A DNA stretch of 64,000 nt from Antedon bifida (Eukaryota > Echinodermata > Crinoidea > Comatulida > Antedonidae): positions 14,489,820 through 14,553,819 of the forward strand of contig OY727096.1 in NCBI GenBank assembly GCA_963402885.1. The letters run 5' to 3'. Positions 59,661 to 64,000 of this stretch are shown in pieces. The position numbers and the translations under genes are program-made. The stretch's first letter is position 1. The number at the start of each line of letters is the position of its first letter. The notes beneath the pieces are model-generated. The model ran no database searches, had not been told where the DNA came from, and saw only the letters and a list, made by a program, of their open reading frames with translations.

Positions 59661-60205
59661 TTTAAACATTTCAACATTTTTAAACATTCAGAAATTTCTG
59701 TCAGTTGGTAGGTTGGTCGGTCTGTCCGTCGGTCTGTCTGTCGGTCCGGTATCACTATGCATTGTAGCACGCGACTTAATGGCTGTTGGCCTTGTTAATA
59801 GTTACTTACTGTTTTGAATTTGTTTGTAAAATTCTGTTTATGATATTCATAATAACCGTGATCGTAATTTTATTTCTGTAGGTTTTATTATTAATTATGT
59901 TCAGTGTTTTGATTTCTAGTGTTTATTGATTCTATTATACCCTTTATTATCCAAGGTTGTTTAGTTCTTGTATGCAGAGGAAACAACAAAAGAAAGAAAT
60001 AGAAGAATAAATAAAAGATTGGCCTATACAAATTATAAATATGCTGTAAAATGGTTTAACTTCTGCTACGCATTTGGACTAGGCTCTATCTTTCCTAACC
60101 TATACATCTGTTATCAAAAATTCTAAGTCCGACCCCGTTATCTACAATTTCTGAAAAATCAGACGAATTGATAAATGGTGCTTATACCTATACCATCCTA
60201 AGCAA
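59661..60205. other. Non-coding; another GGTCTGTC element then AT-rich DNA
   Basis: 59,705-59,780 carries GGTCGGTCTGTCCGTCGG and GTATCACTATGC, then TAGCACGCGACTTA. The rest shows no gene. Confidence 0.5.
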
Positions 60206-60545
60206 AAAGAGAATTTTCCGAAGCATATAGGAAAATAGTTTTGTGTCACTTAGCAGACAGGTATAATTGTAATTCCTGATAGAGGGTGTTTCATTTGCCA
60301 AGTCATGCATAACATATCGCCGGAGGGGCTTTATAAGCGGCGGCGCATGTGGTTTAATCCTCTCCTTTGTTTTAATTAAGACTCTCACAGTTGAGATCGC
60401 TGGTTCAAGTAAGATGCTTTTCGCATTGTCCCGATCCATCCGGACGACTATCATCTGTTAGGCTTCAGTTGGGAGGGTCTACTTTACTTTGACAAGTGTC
60501 TAGCAGATCCTGCCAAATATTTGAGTCATTTAGTCGGGCAATAAT

Positions 60546-60694
60546 ATGGATCATGGGGAACAAATTCTCATTCCAAAGGCGGAGGCGGGAAAATTCCGTA
60601 TTATACAAGACCTGTCATACCCGCGGGGTGTCTCTGTAAACTCCGGTATCCCTTCCGAAGCTTCTGCGTCGCTCCTACAACGAATATCATCATT
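60546..60694 (+). pseudogene. DIRS reverse transcriptase, N-terminal remnant
   Basis: Encodes AGKFRIIQDLSYPRGVSVN, the start of a DIRS RT. It then joins out of frame to sequence beyond the catalytic region. The palm with its Asp pair is missing, so the copy cannot make active RT. Confidence 0.8.
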
Positions 60695-61474
60695 TACGGC
60701 ATTGAAGTTGATTCAATCAACATGATATGTCGCTTGCCGGAGGCAAAAGTAACGAAAATAAAATCAATTCTAGATACATTCGTAACAAGGAAAAAAGTTA
60801 CTTTAAGGGAACTACAATCGTTAATAGGGCTCTTGAGTTATGCTTGTTCAGTTGTCCTACCGGGTCGAACCTTTCTGCGAAGACTCATCAACCTCCTCTC
60901 TCTTGCAAAACACCCAAACCATTTCATTAGGATTAATTTAGAAGCCAAACAAGATCTGTACATGTGGCTTACCTTTATTAAACATTTCAATGGCAAAGCC
61001 CTCATTCTTCCGGAAAAATGGATCACCTCGGATACGATCCGATTATTTACCGACGCGGCGGGTTCAATCGGATGCGGGGCTATCTTAGGAAGTGATTGGT
61101 TTGCGTTTCCTTGGCCGTGTTCATTTTTAGGCAGGTCCATAGCTGTACTTGAATTGTTTCCAATTGTGATTGCGTTGGAAACTTGGGCACCCAGGCTCGC
61201 GAATAAGAGGATCCTATTTCGGTCTGACAACCAAGCAGTTTGCGAAATACTTAACAAAAAAACCGCGAAAGACGCTACCCTCCTGCGGCTTTTGCGACGC
61301 TTGGTGCTTTGTTGCCTAAATCACAACATTTTGTTCAAAGCAAAACACATTCCAGGCAAGGAAAATGTGTTGGCTGACCTACTGTCTAGGCTCCAAATCA
61401 ACAAAGCATTGTCATTGGATAAGTCTCTTAGCGCTCATCCTACAGAAGTACAGCATGAGCTGCTTCACATTTAA
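60695..61474 (+). pseudogene. DIRS RT thumb and RNase H
   Basis: GIEVDSINM and LPEAKVTKIKSILDTF give the post-palm part, then LRELQSLIGLLSYACSVVLP (connection). RNase H follows with LFTDAAGSIGCGAILG, LELFPIVIALETWAP, FRSDNQAVCEIL and HIPGKENVLADLLSRL. The frame is open to the TAA at 61,472. Truncated at the N side by the deletion. Confidence 0.85.
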
Positions 61475-61620
61475 ATGGTCTGGGATCATTATGCAGTACG
61501 AAAAGTTCAGCTTGGGCTGCTTCTAAGTACTCAGTCACGAACGATGAAGTCCAGCTTGGGCTGCTTCTAAATTACTTTGCACAAAACATGAAGTCCAGCC
61601 GGGAGCTGCTTCAATAACTT
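61440..61620. repeat. Imperfect short tandem repeat between DIRS ORFs
   Basis: Four spaced variants of GAAGTCCAGCTTGGGCTGCT (the first is GAAGTACAGCATGAGCTGCT) at about 45-bp spacing. Confidence 0.65.
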
Positions 61621-61661
61621 ACTTACGTTAAACAAGATTAATTTGTATAGTTTATTTTACA

Positions 61662-63444
61662 GGCTTCTCCATAGACCCACAGCAAGGAGCAGCCAATCCC
61701 GCTCTGACACCGACAGCGGTCTCCTTAATCGAATCCTCCCTTGCACCAGCCACCAGAAAGGCTTACAGACGTAGTCTGCAACTGTTGGCATCCTGGTCAG
61801 GAAAACAAGTATCCTTACCACTGGATGTAGGTACAATTTGTAATTTCCTGTCTCATTTATTTGACAAAGGTCTGGCACCAGGAACAATTTCCTCACATAT
61901 GTCTGCAATCTCGTTCGTACACAAGTTAGTAGGCCTACCGGATCCTAGCGGGTTTTTCCTCGTTCAAAAAATTATCCGCGGAATTCATTCTAGGGCGGCA
62001 AAAGTGGACTCTCGGCTTCCCATAACAAAAGGGATCTTGATTAGGTTACTCGATGCATTGCAGTTTATAGAACCATTACTCCCCCATCGTTTGTTGCTTG
62101 AAGCATTATTTCTTACAGCGTTTCAGGGTTTTTTTCGGCTCGGAGAATTGGCATCAAAAGCCAAAGATTCGAACGTAATACAGCGCAACGATTTAACTCT
62201 GAACGAAACAGGGGCCTTAATCATAATACGACACCACAAAACTGGAGTTGGAAAACCACCCGTTTCGGTATCATTTGCACCATGGGTTAGAGAAAAGTAC
62301 TGCCCAGTGGCCGCACTAACAAACTACCTCGCACATTGCCGACAGTCCACAGGTCCCTTGTTTCAGCACCTTGATGGCAAGGCGGGGGTGTGTAGAAAGC
62401 GACGACCTCGAATTGGACGACCCCAACGACCCGGGCGACCTCGAATTGGACGACCTAGAATTGGACGACCCATAAACACGAAACCGACGACCCCTATAGC
62501 CTAGCCTAGGCCTAAGTGTGGTATTAACATCCCGAAGCTGAACATAGCCAAAGATCTTTAAACCATACCTTATATAATACTCGCAAGCAAGCAATTGGTT
62601 GAAAAAATACAGAAATATCGCCATTTGATACTGAATGTGTCGACGACACGAACAAACGAACATATATGGAACGCCAAGAGTGCATCATTAAAACTGCATT
62701 TGACTCGATTGGCACACGAAATATCATAAACATGGCAAACCGGGTCAAAAAACGGCCCCTTTTTCAGCGGCGGGTAAGGTTTGCTCAGTGGATTGGACAT
62801 CGCTAACCCAAATAATCAAATCAAATCAAATCACCTTACCCGCCGCTGAAAAAGGGGCCGTTTTGACCTGATTTCCAATGTTTATGATATTTTGTGTGCT
62901 AATCGAGTCGAATGCAGTTTTAATAATGCACTCTTGGTGTTCCATATCTGTTCGTTTGTTCGTGTCGACACATTCAGTATCAAATGGCGATATTTCTGTA
63001 TTTTTTCAATCAATTGCTTGCTTACGAGTATTATATAAGGTATGGTTTAAAGATCTTTGGCTATGTTCGGCTTCGGGATGTTATACCACACTTAGGCCTA
63101 GGCTAGGCTAGGCTATAGGAGTCGTCGGTTTCGTGTTATGGGTCGTCCAATTCTAGGTCGTCCAATTCGAGGTCGCCCGGGTCGTTGGGGTCGTCCAATT
63201 CGAGGTCGTCGCTTTCTACACACCCGGCAAGGCGGTTACACAACAATTTGTGGCGTGCCGACTGAGAGCGGCAGTGTCGTTTATTGGGTTGAATCCGAGC
63301 CATTACAAGGGCCACAGTTTTCGTATTGGGGCAGCAACACATTCTGCGTCATTAGGCATGTCAGATAGCCTCATTCAACAATTTGGGAGATGGAAATCTT
63401 CTGTTTTCAAGAAATACATTCGTATTTCATCGTTCAGTTCTTAA
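61662..63444 (+). pseudogene. DIRS tyrosine recombinase, split by an insertion
   Basis: The first part, 61,662-62,385, has an N-terminal SAM-like core (APATRKAYRRSLQLLASW) and the first catalytic Arg in GFFRLGELA. The second part, 63,236-63,444, has HSFRIGAATHSA (the HxxR box) and FKKYIR (the nucleophile Tyr). Between them lies an 840-bp foldback element with a 10-bp target duplication. Apart from the insertion the frame is uninterrupted on both sides and in register, so the recombinase was intact when hit. Confidence 0.85.
62386..63225. mobile_element. 840-bp foldback element in the DIRS recombinase
   Basis: The ends are GGGTGTGTAGAAAGCGACGA and its complement, flanked by GGCAAGGCGG (62,376-62,385 and 63,226-63,235). 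The outer 110 bp repeat GACGACC and CGAATTGGACGACC. The inner arms are also complementary up to about 62,785/62,840, so the whole element is a near-perfect hairpin with a short loop of AATCA repeats. Long duplication plus long repeated-motif TIRs suggest a Mutator-type non-autonomous element. Confidence 0.88.
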
Positions 63445-63924
63445 GGGTCAGGTCCGTGGTCTTTTGTTTGGTCTGGGTGGGAACCCATCCAAGGCTGGGT
63501 TTTTGGCGCTGACACCCAGACTCATGTCTTATCTACAGCCAATTTCATATTTTATTGTATTTTAATCAGACTCAAGTAGATTTATAGATGTATATATTTG
63601 ATGCTTAAGTCAAATTTGTTAACCTAATATTAAGTACTGTTTAGTAAGTAGAGTTTAATACTTTGATTTATACCTTGTTTAAATATTCTGATTACTGATA
63701 TCCGTTATGCAGTATTTGATTTATGGTTTCAGATGACATAACCTATAGGGCGTAACCCCTTTTTATATTATGTAATATAATTAAGTTTTATACTAGAAGT
63801 GATATGTCATCTATGTTTTACCAATATACACGTTTAATATTCGTCATTTTAATAAATGACATTTCCATCCAATGATGGTTTATCTGTGTTTGTTTGTTGT
63901 CCTGTCCGGTCGCTAGCGTAACAC
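63445..63924 (+). other. DIRS 3' region, non-coding
   Basis: Between the recombinase stop and the terminal repeat. AT-rich, no further frame recognised. Confidence 0.6.
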
Positions 63925-64000
63925 AAAGAGAATTTTCCGAAGCATATAGGAAAATAGTTTTGTGTCACTTAGCAGACAGGTATAATTGTAATTCCTGATA

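Larger units (their letters stand above)
60206..64000 (+). mobile_element. DIRS-like tyrosine-recombinase retrotransposon (defective)
   Basis: Order: terminal direct repeat (60,206-60,281), RT remnant, RT/RNase H, tyrosine recombinase, 3' region, repeat again (63,925 to window end). The two repeats are identical over at least 76 bp at an offset of 3,719. RT-RNase H followed by a tyrosine recombinase defines the DIRS order. The direct orientation of the repeats suggests a PAT- or Ngaro-type split repeat arrangement. No gag ORF remains. The right end is cut by the window. Confidence 0.85.

Noticed and set aside
60188-60454. Minus-strand 88-residue frame in the DIRS left end
   Set aside because: Lies across the terminal repeat and leader region; no recognisable domain.
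62316-62800. Several 74-115 residue minus frames
   Set aside because: They run through the foldback element, and mirror frames occur in its other arm.

Overview
The window looks like nuclear DNA of a metazoan, most likely a marine deuterostome such as an echinoderm. This is inferred from GT-AG introns, extracellular modules (YWTD propeller, C-type lectin), AT-rich intergenic DNA, and Penelope, DIRS and CR1-like retroelements in one locus. The species cannot be fixed from sequence alone. No prokaryotic operon, rRNA or CRISPR array is present.

The core is a tandem segmental duplication of one multi-exon gene, always on the minus strand. Gene A (10,862-33,503) has 16 exons whose splice sites and phases chain without a break. 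It predicts a secreted modular protein of at least about 1,087 residues. From N to C it has LDL-receptor-type YWTD blades, an unrecognised N-glycosylated beta-rich region, a C-type lectin domain, a Cys-rich linker and an unrecognised C-terminal domain. Gene B (44,483-57,022) has the same structure with 15 exons; the first propeller exon is not found. Between them, unit C (34,141-41,289) is a third copy of the 3' flank that keeps only the last coding exon (40,532-40,590). It breaks off just before the next exon and joins the flank of unit B. By hand alignment the lectin half of A and B is almost identical (about 1.5% in the largest exon). The propeller exons differ at about 13%, mostly nonsynonymous changes, and more than the neighbouring introns.

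Mobile DNA fills the rest. Positions 1-2,030 hold two Penelope-like fragments in opposite orientation. Positions 2,798-4,636 are an insertion with a 277-bp tandem repeat. Positions 7,485-7,990 are a tandem array of stem-loops. The large intron of gene A holds an 8.6-kb near-perfect palindrome (21,102-29,668), itself interrupted by a 1.5-kb element built of GACGATCGGGCCC-type motifs. Unit C holds a decayed CR1/L2-like LINE (36,472-39,730). A gene B intron holds a hammerhead-like core and a well-folded tRNA gene with an unusual ATC anticodon between direct repeats. The right end (60,206-64,000) is a DIRS-like tyrosine-recombinase retrotransposon with a deleted reverse-transcriptase core and an 840-bp foldback element inside its recombinase.

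Everything was read by eye. Exon borders rest on splice consensus, phase continuity and paralogue comparison. Family names rest on motifs, and divergence values are hand counts.
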